Shown: positions 15,420 to 28,500 of the stretch, one piece after another
Layout: every line of letters begins with the position of its first letter
How positions within the stretch are numbered: position 1 is the stretch's first letter
Assembly: GCF_000940805.1 (NCBI RefSeq)
Contig: NZ_CP007142.1
Location: 4,006,593-4,070,592 of the forward strand
Direction: 5' to 3'
DNA: 64,000 nucleotides
Origin: Gynuella sunshinyii YC6258
Lineage (GTDB): Bacteria; Pseudomonadota; Gammaproteobacteria; Pseudomonadales; Natronospirillaceae
Notes under the pieces: model-generated
Told to the model about the DNA's origin: nothing
Databases searched by the model: none
What the model saw: the letters and a program-made list of their open reading frames with translations, nothing else
Program-made: the position numbers and the translations under genes

Positions 15420-16534
15420 ACGCCCATGGATTCCCGCTGGTAATACCAGGAAAGCGGATGTTTCGGTTGTCGTACCGGTTGCGCCTGTGCGACCGGCTGG
15501 TCACTGGTAAACACCGCTTTGACTTCGTCCAGTTTCGGCAGCGCTGCGAGTACCTGATCAAAATCCAGACCAAAATCGATAAAGCAGGCCACCTCATCGG
15601 TGCCGACTTTTTGCAGCCGACGGGCAAACTCGACACATTTTTCCACGGTGCCGAACATGGCCCGTTTTTCAAACATATCGTCAAACACGGCCTGCAACAG
15701 AATTTCTTTTTCTTCACTGCTGACGACCCGGGCCTGATTGCCGCTGATGCTCTTGTCATCGTTGGTGGCCTTTACGAACTCGGACAGATACTGCTTCATT
15801 GGTTTTTCCACCAATGCTTTGACTTCGGCATTACTGTCACCCACAAACGTATGCACCGCCGTCGTCACGATGCCGGCCGCCGGATCCAGGCCGGCATCGG
15901 CCCTGGCCTGCCGGTAGGCAACGATGTTGCTCTCCAGTGCTTCCCAGTTATTCAACAATGACAGGATATTCAGACCCAGCCGGCCGGCATCTTTCCAGAC
16001 CTCGGGACTGGAGCTGGATACCAGCCATATCGGTATCTCCATCTGAATCGGCCGCGGATGCACCGTGACTTGAGTCATTTCACCATCAACACCCTTGAAC
16101 TCCATGGCGTCGCCAGCCCATAAACGGCGCAGATCGGCGATTCCCTGCAAGGTGATGGCTTTACGATCCTGATAATTTTCAGGAAAGAACACAAAATCAC
16201 GTTTATGCCAGCCGGAAGCAATGCCAACACCGGTACGGCCATTGGAAAGCTGATCCACCATGGCCCACTCCTCTGCCACCCGTACCGGATGGTGATGCGG
16301 CAGCACCACACAACCGGAACGCAGATGCAACCGTGAAGTTGCCTGAGCCAGCGCGGCGGACAACACGGAAGGATTGGGAAAGGAGCCGCCAAATTCCTGA
16401 AAATGACGTTCCGGTGTCCACAATGCCTGGTAACCATGTTCATCCAGATAACGCGCGGCATCGGTAATAAAACGGTATCGCTGCTGTACGGAAAAGCTGT
16501 CTTCGGCTGAGAACACAAATCCACTGAATTCCAT
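15416..16534 (-). CDS. Luciferase-like (LLM) flavin monooxygenase of the natural-product type
   Basis: 372 aa. The sequence (FVFSAEDSF, LWTPERHFQEFGGSFPNPS, SGCVVLPHHHPVRVAEEW, GRTGVGIASGWHKRDFVF) matches the MupA/Atu3671 group of FMN-dependent luciferase-like monooxygenases, which occur as free enzymes or in-line domains in PKS and NRPS systems. It would use reduced FMN and O2 to oxidise a carrier-bound intermediate, commonly by hydroxylation next to a thioester or by oxygen insertion. The exact reaction cannot be read from sequence. A strong Shine-Dalgarno (GAGGAG) lies 6 nt before the ATG, 14 nt after the third PKS gene. The C-terminal 30 residues look like a flexible tail. Confidence 0.9.
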   Translation of the reverse strand: MEFSGFVFSAEDSFSVQQRYRFITDAARYLDEHGYQALWTPERHFQEFGGSFPNPSVLSAALAQATSRLHLRSGCVVLPHHHPVRVAEEWAMVDQLSNGRTGVGIASGWHKRDFVFFPENYQDRKAITLQGIADLRRLWAGDAMEFKGVDGEMTQVTVHPRPIQMEIPIWLVSSSSPEVWKDAGRLGLNILSLLNNWEALESNIVAYRQARADAGLDPAAGIVTTAVHTFVGDSNAEVKALVEKPMKQYLSEFVKATNDDKSISGNQARVVSSEEKEILLQAVFDDMFEKRAMFGTVEKCVEFARRLQKVGTDEVACFIDFGLDFDQVLAALPKLDEVKAVFTSDQPVAQAQPVRQPKHPLSWYYQRESMGV

Positions 16535-16548
16535 CGTCGACTCCTCGT

Positions 16549-19500
16549 TTATCGATTTTGACCGGAAGACCGGGCAGAACGTGCATCTGCCATGTCATCC
16601 AGTATGGTTTTGGAAATCTCAATCAGTTTGCGGTCGTGGCAGATGGAATAATGATCCGCCTCCACATCAATGATATGCATGTTGCCACTCACATATGACG
16701 CAAACCCGTTGGTACGATCCTCTACGTTGATGCGCACCTCCGGCATGCCATAGATATTGTCTTTGGCGATAAATCCTTGTGTGGCATGAAACATCAACAC
16801 CTCGACAGAATCTGCCAGCGGCTTGGGCTGATAGGACAACAATGCGTCATTATTGGTCAGAATGGTGTTGTAGTTGTTTTCCACCAACTGGTAAATCTCC
16901 TGGTAACCGAGATTGGTTTTACCGGTTTGCAGAAAGCGACTGACTACATCGATCTGTTGACTCAGGGGCATGCCATCGACGTGTTCCAGTTTCAGTTCTG
17001 CATCGATCTTGAATCGACGGCCAAAGTTATTGGCAACCAGCAGCAACGCCATGACATCAAAATTTTCCACTTCGACATTGGAAATATCGATGGCATTGAA
17101 GGTATCCGTATTCGGCATAAACGAATCGATCATGATCAGTTTCTCTACGGCTTTTCCTTGTGCGGTCAGCTGCCGGCACATTTCATAGGCCACCACCCCG
17201 CCAAAGGAATATCCACCGATGATATAAGGGCCTTTGGGGCGTTCGGTCTGAATGCTTTCAATGTAGTGAGAGGCCATCTGTTCAATGGTCGGCAGCAAGT
17301 GCAACTCCCCTTCCACGGTAAACTGTTCGATGCCGAGCACCGGACAGGCCTTGCCCAGATGGTGGGCCAGGTTCAGGGTAAAAGACACATCACCGAACAA
17401 GGTATGGACCCAGAATGTGGGCGTATGCGTGCCTTCGCGGTTGACAAATACCAGCGGGAAATCATGTTGCTGCGACGGCGGCTGAACAGTGTAGATCTGC
17501 TGATACTGCTCCACTGCCAGCATGCTCAGGCATTCTGTGGTATTCAGCCGCAATACAATGGCCGGCGGAACCAATACCTTGGCGAGATTGATTTCTTCAG
17601 CCTCGTAAGACAGCACGATCTCGCTGTCATGGGCATTGACCCAGACCGGGGGCTGATACTGTCTCAACAGGGGTAACGACCACTGCACCGTGGTCATCAG
17701 ACCATCGAACCAGCCATCAAATGCGGTTCGCGGCATTACCTCTTCAGCCATCCGCTGAATTTCATGAATCAGCTGCGCCTCATTCAGAGTCGCCAGTTGT
17801 TCATTCAGACGGCCGGTCCAGACCACCGCGCAGGTATTCGCGAGTTCCGCCAGATAAGTAGTCTGTTCCAGTCCGGAGACGTTTTTGGGATCAATAAATT
17901 TCAGATGAATAGCACTATCCAACTGCTGCTGAATGGTCTGTGCCAGTCCGACGGCAAAACCGGCCATATGGCCTTTGGTCAGGATCACCAGTTCGTCAGC
18001 CTGAATCGCGCTGACATTGTTGGTAATGGCCGTCAGCAACTCCGCCATCGAACCGATGCGATCATTGAGTCGCCATTCCAGTCCGAACATCTGCACATCC
18101 TGAGAATGATTCATCCAGTTCAGAGCCCAGGTCAGTTCACCACTGACATCCGGTAAAAACAACCACACGGTGTTGCTGGCAGAGGTGCCGAAACGGGTGA
18201 GCCGGACATTGATGACTTCACGTTTGCCGGCCACGGCCGGAACCTCCGAACGGTCTGCCTCGACGGTGGTATGCTCTTCGATGTAGGCACTCAGACGTGC
18301 TACGGTCGGCTCTTCGATGATTGCCGACATCGAAATGTTATCACCGTAACGCTGCTGCACTTTCTGCATGATGCGCAGGCCGATGATGGAATCGATACCA
18401 TATTCCGGAAACGCCTTGTCAGCCCGCATGGCCTCGCTGCTGATATCCAGGGCCTCGCGGATGATGGTGCTCAACTGCTGTTCGATCTGCTGCCGGAAAC
18501 TCAAGGGCGATGCCGGTTCTGAGGCGCTGACAATCACAGCAGCAGCAACAGGAGCGGGCTCCGCCGGCTCGACAGTAACATTTGCAACCGCCGGGACCGG
18601 CTGACTGGATTCCACGGCGGCCACCGGTGCAGGTGCTGCCACTTCGGGCGCACTTTGCCGGGCTGGCTCAACCGTCTCCGGTGCGGCTGTGCTGTTCTGC
18701 TTACCAATACTGCTCTGTTTGCCGGCAGGATTCGGCCAATAGGATTTCTCCTCAAACGGGACCGCCGGAATGGAGATGCGCCGGCCATCATTCTGACACG
18801 GCAATGCGACCGGTACCTGGCTGACCCACAGACGCGCCAGTTTATCCCAGTTCTGTTGCCGCACTACGTTATCGACCACAGAGCTCAGATCAGCCGGATC
18901 CAGCAGCCGGTTCAGAGCGGTTTGATCCGTACCACTGACATATACTCCGGTCATTTCATCATGTTGCCCTTGCAGATAACTGTCCATCGCGGCCACCAGC
19001 TCATGTACATCGCAGACGACACAGGCCAGCCGGCATGGGTCCTGGCTGCGGGCGCTTTGCAGAGTAAAACAGATATCCGCCAGCCGGATCTGTTGCTGAT
19101 GACCCAGCCACGTCCTGAAATGCTGTACAAAGGCTCGTAACCGGGTATCCGACAGCGCGCTGAACGTGGCAATGCAGGGGCCTTCAAAACCGCTGTATTC
19201 GGGGATTTCCGGTAGCGCTGCTTCCGTCACGATGACATGGGCATTAACACCACCAAAACCGAATGAGCTGATACCCGCTGTGCGTGGCAACCCTGGTGCG
19301 GTACGCCAATGCGTCAAGGACTGGTTGAGATACAGCGAGGAACGACTTAAGTCCACCAGCGGATTGACTTCCTTCAGTCCGCTGATTGCCGGGATCAGCT
19401 GATGCTGCAGGCACAGCACGGTTTTAATGAGTCCGGCAATACCGGCGGCGGTTTCAAGGTGGCCGATATTGGTTTTGACCGCGCCAATGGCACAGGGCAT

Positions 19501-22500
19501 ATCGCTGTCACCAAACACCGTTTTCAGCGCATTGATCTCGACCGGATCCCCCAGCGCGGTGCCGGTGCCATGGGTTTCGACGTAGCTGACCTGATCGGCA
19601 GTGATGCGGGCGTCCTGCAAGGCCTGACGGATGACTCTGGCCTGAGCGTGAAGATTGGGCGCGGTCAGCGATGTGGCCCGACCACCATGACCGACAGCGC
19701 TGCCTTTGATACAGGCATAAACGTGGTCACCGTCCGCCAGCGCCTGCGCCAAGGGCTTCAGCCACAAGGCAGCGCAACCCTCGCCGCGGGTATAACCATC
19801 AGCACGGGCATCGAAGGTATGGCATTGGCCACTGGCCGAGAGCATGCCGCTCTTGGCAAATGCTTCATGACCGGTCGAATCCATAATCAGATTGACTCCG
19901 CCGACCAGGGCCGACTGACACTCACCATTGCGAATCGCCTGAACCGCCCGATGCACCGCCACCAACGAACTCGAACAGGCGGTATTCACCGGCTCACTCG
20001 GACCATTGATATCCAGCAGAAAGGAAATCCGGTTGACCAGCACACTGTGGACATTACCGGTGGCCAGCAGACCATCCACCTCTTCACCGCAATCCATCAG
20101 CAGCTGACCATAACTGTTGGCACCAACGCCGACAAAAATACCGGTATCACTGCCGGCCAGATGTTTATGGTGATAACCGGCATCGGCAATCACTTGATAA
20201 ACGGTTTGCAACATCAACCGGTGCTGCGGGTCCATCAGTCGCGCTTCACGCGGGGAAATCTGGAAGAATTCATTATCAAATTGATCGATATGATCCAGAA
20301 AACCGCCGCTGTTATACGTAGTGCCGGTTTCGTCCACGCGGATGCCACTGGCATCAAAACGACTGTCAGGGATGGCGGTGACCAATTGATCACCGCTGAG
20401 CAGATGCTGCCAGAAAGCTTCCAGATCCTCGCTACCCGGAAATCTGCCGGACATGCCGATAATGGCGATATCCCGCTCATTGGTCTGAGATTGTGTCGGC
20501 ACAGACACAGCTGACACCTCAGGCATTGGTGGTTTAACAGCCTCCGCAGCGGCCGGCAGCGGCGGCGAAACAACCACTTGATCCGGTTGCTGATCCGCCA
20601 GCCAGCGGCTCAGTTGCGGAATGTTGGTGCATTGATAAAACACCGTGGCATCCACGTTCAGTTGCAATGCCTGTTGCAGTTTCTCCGCCAGTTCGACATA
20701 AGAAATGGAATCAAAACCAAACTCCTCGAAACGGCCATCCGGCTCAATCTCAGCCAGCGGAATACTCTGTTGTTCGGCAATCAGTGTCATGATTGTCCGG
20801 GTCATACGGGATTGATCTGCTGCGTTCACCATGGGACTCGCTTGTTGAGAGGTTGAGAGAACAGGTTGTGAATGTGATTGCTGGTCGTGCACAGATGCAC
20901 TCTGCGGCACAGACGTTTCCGGCGTTAACCAATATGACTGGCGGGCAAATGGGTAGCCAGGTAACGGCAACACCCCCGGCACAGAACCGGAATAATGCCG
21001 CAGCCAATTGATCTCTGCCCCTGCCAGCCATTGTTGCGCATCGGTCTGCAACGATCCGCTCAACACCGAAACATCGGTCTGCGCAGATTGTTTTTGGGCT
21101 AACCATATTTCGGCCTGGCGCAGCAGGTCGTTGACGGAGTCGGCCACGAACAACACCCGATACTTGAACGAACGCCGGCCCCGTTGCAGAGTAAAGGCGA
21201 CTTTGGCGATATCCTGGATATCCTGACCTTGCAACCGTTCACACAAGCGCTGCACCATCGTTTGTAGTTGTTCCGGTTTGCGCGCGGATAATGGAATCAC
21301 CCGGTTAATATCATCGTGGTGACCACTGTCGGCGGTGGCCGTAACTTCACTGCGCAGGATCAGGTGGACATTACTGCCACCGGCGGCAAAGGCATTGATG
21401 GCGGCATAACAGGGGCGGTCCGGGTGTTCCCAGTCGCGCAGACGGTCATTGAAATGACACTGCCGCTGCGCCAGTTCCGGCGGCACCTGAGCACCGGGGC
21501 TGGGCAGCCACTGGCGATGCTCAAACTGCAACAACACCCTGCTCAGCTGAGCCATGCCGGATGCCGCTTCCAGATGGCCGTACTGGCGTTTGACCGTGCC
21601 AAGCATGGTCGGGGTACGCTTGCCACTGACATCGACAAAACGGGCAATGGCCTCGCTTTCTGCGGCGTCGCCGCGTGGCACTCCGGTTGCAGATACTTCG
21701 AGATAATCGAGCCGGTCAATATCGATACCGGCACGCGCAAGTGCCTGGCTCATCAGGGCCGATTCGGCAGCACTGTCAGGCGCGGCAAAACCGTCATGGG
21801 TCTGGCCTTTGAAATTACTGGCAGCGGCGACAATGACCCCATAAATATGATCGCCATCGGCAACCGCCTGCTGATAGGGTTTCAGCAATACCGCACCGGC
21901 TCCCTCTCCCGTCAACATGCCGCTGCCGGCACTTGAATCAAACGGATGACATTCCATTCCCTCCGCCAGCATGCGCGCCTGTTGCAGGCCCTGATGATGG
22001 CCGGGATGCAGAATCAGATTAACACCTCCGGCAATGGCCGCCGCACACTCGCCCGAACGAATGGCATCACAGGCCAGTTTGATCGCCGACAACGCCCCGG
22101 AACAGGCGCTGTCAACGCCCATGGAAGGACCCGTCAAACCAAGACTGTGAGACACCCGGTTAGCCAGGGCCCATAACCCGGATTCCGCTGCCACGGGTTT
22201 TCCCTGGGCCCAGTAACCGGCCGCCAGCTGACCGTAGTGCTGGTACATGGAGGCCATAAAAACACCTACTGCCGACTGCCCGCCGAAGTGATTTTTACCG
22301 GCCGCCAAGGTATCGGGGTGATAGCCGGCGTCCTCAAGGGCGTGCCAGCAGACCTCCAGCATTAACCGCTGCTGCGGATCGAGCTGCGGAGCCTCGCGTG
22401 GCGAAATACCGAAAAACAGACTGTCAAATTCATCCACCCCGGTCAGCCAGGTGGCGTAGTGATCGTGGTTGTTATGGCCTGCGTACCCGGCATCAGAATG

Positions 22501-25500
22501 TCGCCGGGCAGCCGGCATCGGCCCCCCCAGGGGACCGGACTGGCAGAGCTGCTGCCAGAAAGCCGGCATGTCATCGGCGTGCGGGTAATAACCGGCCAGA
22601 CCGACAATCGCCACCTGCTGCTCAGGCACCCGATCCGGCATTGGTGAGGGCGTGACGACAGGTTGCTGAACGACGGGCAACGGCTCGCTGCGAAGCACCT
22701 CTGTGCGCTGAATGCTTTGTTGCGCATAAGTATTCTGCTGAGGTTGTTGGGCGGCGGGCGTCACTGGAGTGGTGTCAGAAATCGAAGCGCCGATCATGGC
22801 AGCCACTTCGGCGATGGAATCGATACCCGCAAGCTGTTCCAGTGTCAGCTGTGGATAGCGTTCCTGTAACCCGTTCAGGATTTCCGGCAGGATGATCGAA
22901 TCCAGCCCAAAGGCCTGGAAGCTCTCGTGCTCATCCAGTTCATCGACCGGAATCTTCAGTACCTTGGCAAATGTGCTCAACAGATACTGCCGTAAGCCAT
23001 CGTCCACTACGGCGTTCACCGCTGCCCGGCTGGATGACGCTTCTGCGGCGGTCGAGACAGTTACAGCTGCGGTCGCAGCGACCATTTCGGACACTTCCGC
23101 TACCATCACGGTCTGCCCGAGAGCTTCCTGTTCGGCACTGGAAAACGCTGCTCCCCCACCAAAAAACTGCAATTGCTTCAGCCCGCAACGCGACAGCGCC
23201 TGCTGCCACATGTCACAGGACAACAACGGTGAATGCGGCATTCGCCGCTCACCATCGCGGTACAGCCACCAGCCTTTGGTCAGACCGAAAGTCATGGTGA
23301 CAAAGTCCCAGTTTTCGGTCACTTCATTGATGATGAGCCGCGCGCCAGTGGTCAGAATCCGGGTGCAGTTGCGCAGAGTGCTATCGATATCGGCAGTGGC
23401 ATGCAACACATTCGAAGCCAGCAGAATGTCGCAACGTTCAATACCGGCGCGCTGGCGTTCCTGTTCGATGTCTGCCGCAGCCACGTCAAATATTCCGGCC
23501 TGAACGAAGGGATACTCCGGCACCAGGGTGCGCCGGGCCTGGGCCACGAAATGTGATGACAAATCGGTAAAGTGATAAACCAGGCGATGCTGATGCCCAC
23601 GGATACGGGCCAGCACCCGCTGCGTGGTGGAGCCGGTTCCGGCACCAATCTCAATGATATGAATACGTTCCTGACCCGCCGCCAGCAACGCTTCGATCTG
23701 CTGATTGACCGCTTCGGCGACCATTTCGTTGCAGGCATCGGAGATGGGATTATCACGATACAGCGCCTGAACCAGCTCTGCGGATCCGCCCGGAAACAAT
23801 ATTTCGGTATCGGACTTATGGCCGGCCAGTAACTCTGGCAGCTGTTGCAGGCAATGGTCCAGCAGGCGGATATGTCCCTGGGCATGGGGATTCACCGCCA
23901 GCACTTGTTCACGACTGATGGCTTGCATATCGGTGGCCGCCAGTGCCCAGCCACCGCCTTCGGCGACAAGAATGCCACCCCGTTCCAGCATCGCCAGCAT
24001 GGCGCGCAGCAACGACTCAAAACCGGGCTGCATCGACAAGGCCTGACAAATCTGCGCCTCGCTGAATACCTGACCGGCATGCAGAAACAGCTGCTGTTGT
24101 TGCAGCAATGCCAGCATCCGGGCATGGCAATAACGATTGAGTAACAATGCCTTCTGATAATTGAATTCCGGCTTCAGGGACGCCCAGATAGCCGTCAGTG
24201 ACTGTCCATTTCCTTCTCTGTTCTGATGTGGTTCCACAACAACCTCCTGCGCCACGTTCGTTAAGTAGGGCTGCCATTTATCCATGCCCTGCTGATTGAG
24301 TTTTAACGCCACAATTTGCGGCTCATCACCACTGAGTATCCGATTCAGCACCACCAGACCTTCGTCCAGGTCGATGCCGATCAGCCCTTTCCGGCTCATT
24401 CTCTGGCGATAGAATTCATCGGCCACCACGCCAATCTGGTGCCAGAAGCCCCAGTTGATCACCCGAATGCCATCGAGCATCCGGCTGTAATATCCGGCCA
24501 GCGCATCCTGCATCAGTGACCCGGCCGCATAATTGGCCTGGCCCGGACCGCAGGTCTGGGAGATGGATGAGGAGTAAAACAGGATGAAATCCAGGGCCAC
24601 CGGAATCAGAGCCTCCATCAGATGAATGGTTCCGGTCACTTTGACAGACAGCGCTGCCTGCAGATCATCGGCGCTCATATTGGCAATCGTGGTGTCATTC
24701 AGAATCAGTGCTGAATGAATCACCCCATGCAGCTCGCCGTAATCACGCAATACCGACTGAATCAACGCTTTGGTGCTGTCGGGCTGATTGATATCGCACT
24801 GGCGATAATCAAAATCACCCACAATGCCGGCATCGATGCTGGCATGGCTGCGACGCCCTGCCAGAATCACCCGGGCCTGACAGTGCTGTTGCAGATACCG
24901 GGCGGTTGCCAATCCCAGACCACCGGCACCACCGATGATCAGATAGACTCCGTGATGGCGGAAAGCTGGCGGTAGTGAGCTGGTGGTGGCGTGTTGTTCA
25001 AACGGGGCAAATTTTTCGGCATAGAAACGCCCCTGCCGCAGAGCCGCCGTACAGGCATGCAAGCGGCTGTCGGCCAGAAACAATTGATCAGGCTCGACGG
25101 TGGTGTTCGGTTCATCAGCACAGATATCCAGCTGATACAGATGCAAATGGCCGGCTTCATTGGAAAGCGACTTGGCAAAGGCCACCAGACCCGCGGCCAG
25201 CGGATTGAAATTGACCTCATTGTCGAGCACCCGGAAGGCATTATTGGTCAGCAGCAACAGCGTCTGCTCGCGACCTCGATGCCGTAACAGCGCCTGAGTC
25301 AGCGTCAGAAACCCAAACAGTGATGCCTGCAAGCGGTCCTGCACAAACTCACCATCGGCCAGGCAATAGCGTTTGGGATACAGCCCGGCCAGAAACCAGA
25401 TGTGGTCGGCCTGTTGTAATGACTCGTTGGCAGTGGTCAGTTGATGCAGGGGCACTGTGTGCAATGACTGAATGAGCTGGTGTTGATATGCGCGGGTCAG

Positions 25501-28500
25501 GGCTGTCAGCAATTCTGTCTGAGCAACGCTGTCATCATCACTGCGCACCACCACATGGCGGCTACCCGGCCTGAGCACTTTCAGCATCTCCGGCTGTGTC
25601 TGCGCAACCCAGGTCGGCAGATAGCAATGCGCCAGAATACCGGTGCCCGTCTGATCGTCCGGCTGATCAACCGAGCGCGACACAAAGCGGTCAAATTCAA
25701 TACCTGTCTGCCCGCCTTCCGTCACTCCGGAAATATGGTAAACATGTTCACCATTCTGCTCGGAAGAGGATTGCGGGGACAACACCGAAACCGTTCCGGC
25801 AACCACCGATGACGGCTTTTGCCAGACCCGGATACGGGCCGCCTTGAATGGAATCGCCGGCGTGGTATCGCGCTGGCGATGCAGAGTAAAAATACCCTGT
25901 AGCATGGAATCGATATAACCGGCCGGAAACGCATCCGGCTGCGTCACAGAAGCCAGTTCAAAACGCACGTTCCGGGTACCGAAATGAAGTTGCTTCAGGC
26001 CCTGATAGTAAGGACCATAATTAAATCCGACAGCCGCCATATCGCGATAAAGCTCAGCACCGGAACAGTGCTGTTGCTGACTGTCTACCGGTTGATCGCT
26101 GACAGATGATTCGTTGTTGGGCATTGCATCTGCCAGCAGGGAAAAGCGTCCAAATGAAGCCAGTTCATCAGCAGCATTTTTGATCCGGAAATGAATTTCT
26201 TCAGCTTGTTGCCGCAGTTCAACGGTAAATTCCAGAGCGCCGCTTTTGGCCGCGAGGGGACGCAACCAGTGCACCGCTGTGAACTGGTAGCCAGCATCAA
26301 GATCGGCAGCCACCATTCGCAATTGTTTGAGCGACGCCAGCACCATGGACAGATGACCCATGCCGCTCAGAATGGCACGTCCCTGAATCACATGATCTGC
26401 CAGTACCGGCGTATTTAATGGCAACTGCCAACGCAGTTGCTGATCGTCAACAGGTTCACACGAAGGCACTCCGGCCGTCGGTTCTGCCATCTCAGGTTCT
26501 GCCATCTCAGGACGTGGGCGATACCACAGTTTAAGCCGGGCGAATGGATACAACGGCAACGTCATGAACTCAGCTCCACTGTCCTGCCACAACGAGGACC
26601 AGCGCAGACAGCTGCCCTGCAACCATTGTCGGGCCAGCTCTTCAGGTACGTTGGTGTCCGGTGCCACAGCCTCATCGTCGATCTCATGATCCAGCAGCCG
26701 CTTGACCCTGGCATCCTGTTTGAGGCCGTTTTGCTGTATCTCCCGTAACTGTTCGATCAGTTGTTCGACCGACTGCGCCGGCAGCGCCAGCCGGGTCGAT
26801 AATGCCGCCCGACCGACTTGCAGACTGTACAGATAATCGGCCAGTGACCATTGCGGCGATGGAGCTTGTAAACATTCAAGATGAGCCCGGCAGAGTCGTT
26901 CCAGCCCGGCGGGATTATTGGCGGAATACAGCGCCAGCGGAACCGCAACGGTTTTGCTGCGTGCAGTGGTTATCCGCTCCGGAGCCTGCTGCACAATCAG
27001 ATGCGCATTGCTGCCACCGGCCCCAAATGAAGAAAGCCCGGCGGTGCGTAGCTGCTGCCCGGAAGCCGGCCACGGTTGACAACGGGTCTGCACCGTAAAC
27101 GGTGTTGCGGCCAGATTCAGCGCCGGATTCAACGGTTGACTGTGCAACGATGGCACCAACGTTTGGTGGTGCAGCTGCAACGCCAGTTTGGTTAATCCGG
27201 CAATGCCGGCCGCCGATTCCAGATGACCGATATTGCTTTTGACCGAACTCAGCACACAGTGTCCGGCTGGAATGTCGGGGCTGCTCATTCGAAATGCCTG
27301 GGTCAGCCCTTCCACCTCAATAGGATCACCCAGCGCGGTGCCGGTGCCGTGGGTTTCAATACAACTGATCTGCGACGCCGGGACATTGGCATCCTTGAGC
27401 GCCCGCTGTACCAGCAGTGCCTGTGACTGCGGACTTGGCACCGAATAGCCGTTGGTGGTGCCGCTGTGATTGCTGGCAGCCCCTTTGATAACGGCATAAA
27501 TCCGGTCGTGGTCACGCTGTGCATCGGCCAGCGGTTTCAGAATCGCAGCGCCGATGCCTTCTGCCGGGACAAAACCATCACCGCCCTGTCCAAAGCTGCG
27601 GCATTTACCGTCGGTGGACAAAAATCCCATTTCCGACAACGCCACATAACGGCTGGGATCGATGTTCACATTAACGCCACCGACGATGGCCATTTTGATA
27701 CGTCCGGCAGCCAGCGCCTCATACCCCAGAGTGATGGCCGTGAGCGACGCCGAACAGGCGGTATCCACCGCCAGACTCGGTCCTTGCAGGTTCAAAAAGA
27801 AGGATATCCGGTTGGCCATCGACCAATAAGCCGACGACGACAGCCGCCGCTCTCCCCGCCCCCAGTCCTGCGCACTCAACAGCTGATACTGCCCGGAGGT
27901 CACACCGACATATACGCCGGTCTGATGATCACGGGGCTGCTCGCCACGGCTGCATTCCTGCAATCGCTGCGGGGAATAACCGGCGTCCTCCAGGGCATGC
28001 CAGACTTCCTGTAAAAACAGCCGTTCCTGGGGATCGATGCTTTCCGCTTCCCGCGGCGAAATGGCAAAAAAGAGCGGATCAAAGGCATCGATTTCCTCAA
28101 TAAAACCACCCCATTTGCTGTAACTGAAGCCAGGGGTTTTATCGGGGCGGTAAAAATCCTCCAGCGGCCAGCGGTCGGCTGGAATCTCCGTCACCGAATC
28201 CACGCCATCGAGCAGGTTCTGCCAGAATTCCGATAAATCAGCAGCACCGGGATAACGGCCGGCCAGACCGATAATGGCAACATCGCGTTGATTGACCGTA
28301 CTCGTAACAGTGGCTGGCGGGTTGGCTGCTGTCATCGTCGCCGGTGGCAACACTTCCGCCGTCAACGGACTCACCGGAGAAGCATTCGCCGGCGACTCAG
28401 CCGGGTCTTGCAGCGCGACCCGCGATAACACTGCTGAAGTCAGTTCCGCCACGTTCTGGCAATCAAACAGCAGGGTTTTTGGCAGCGCACCAAACAGTTT

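Noticed and set aside
26476-26512. Duplicated 15-bp unit in the third PKS gene (PEMAEPEMAEP)
   Set aside because: A small in-frame slippage repeat in a linker before DH9; no sign of function.
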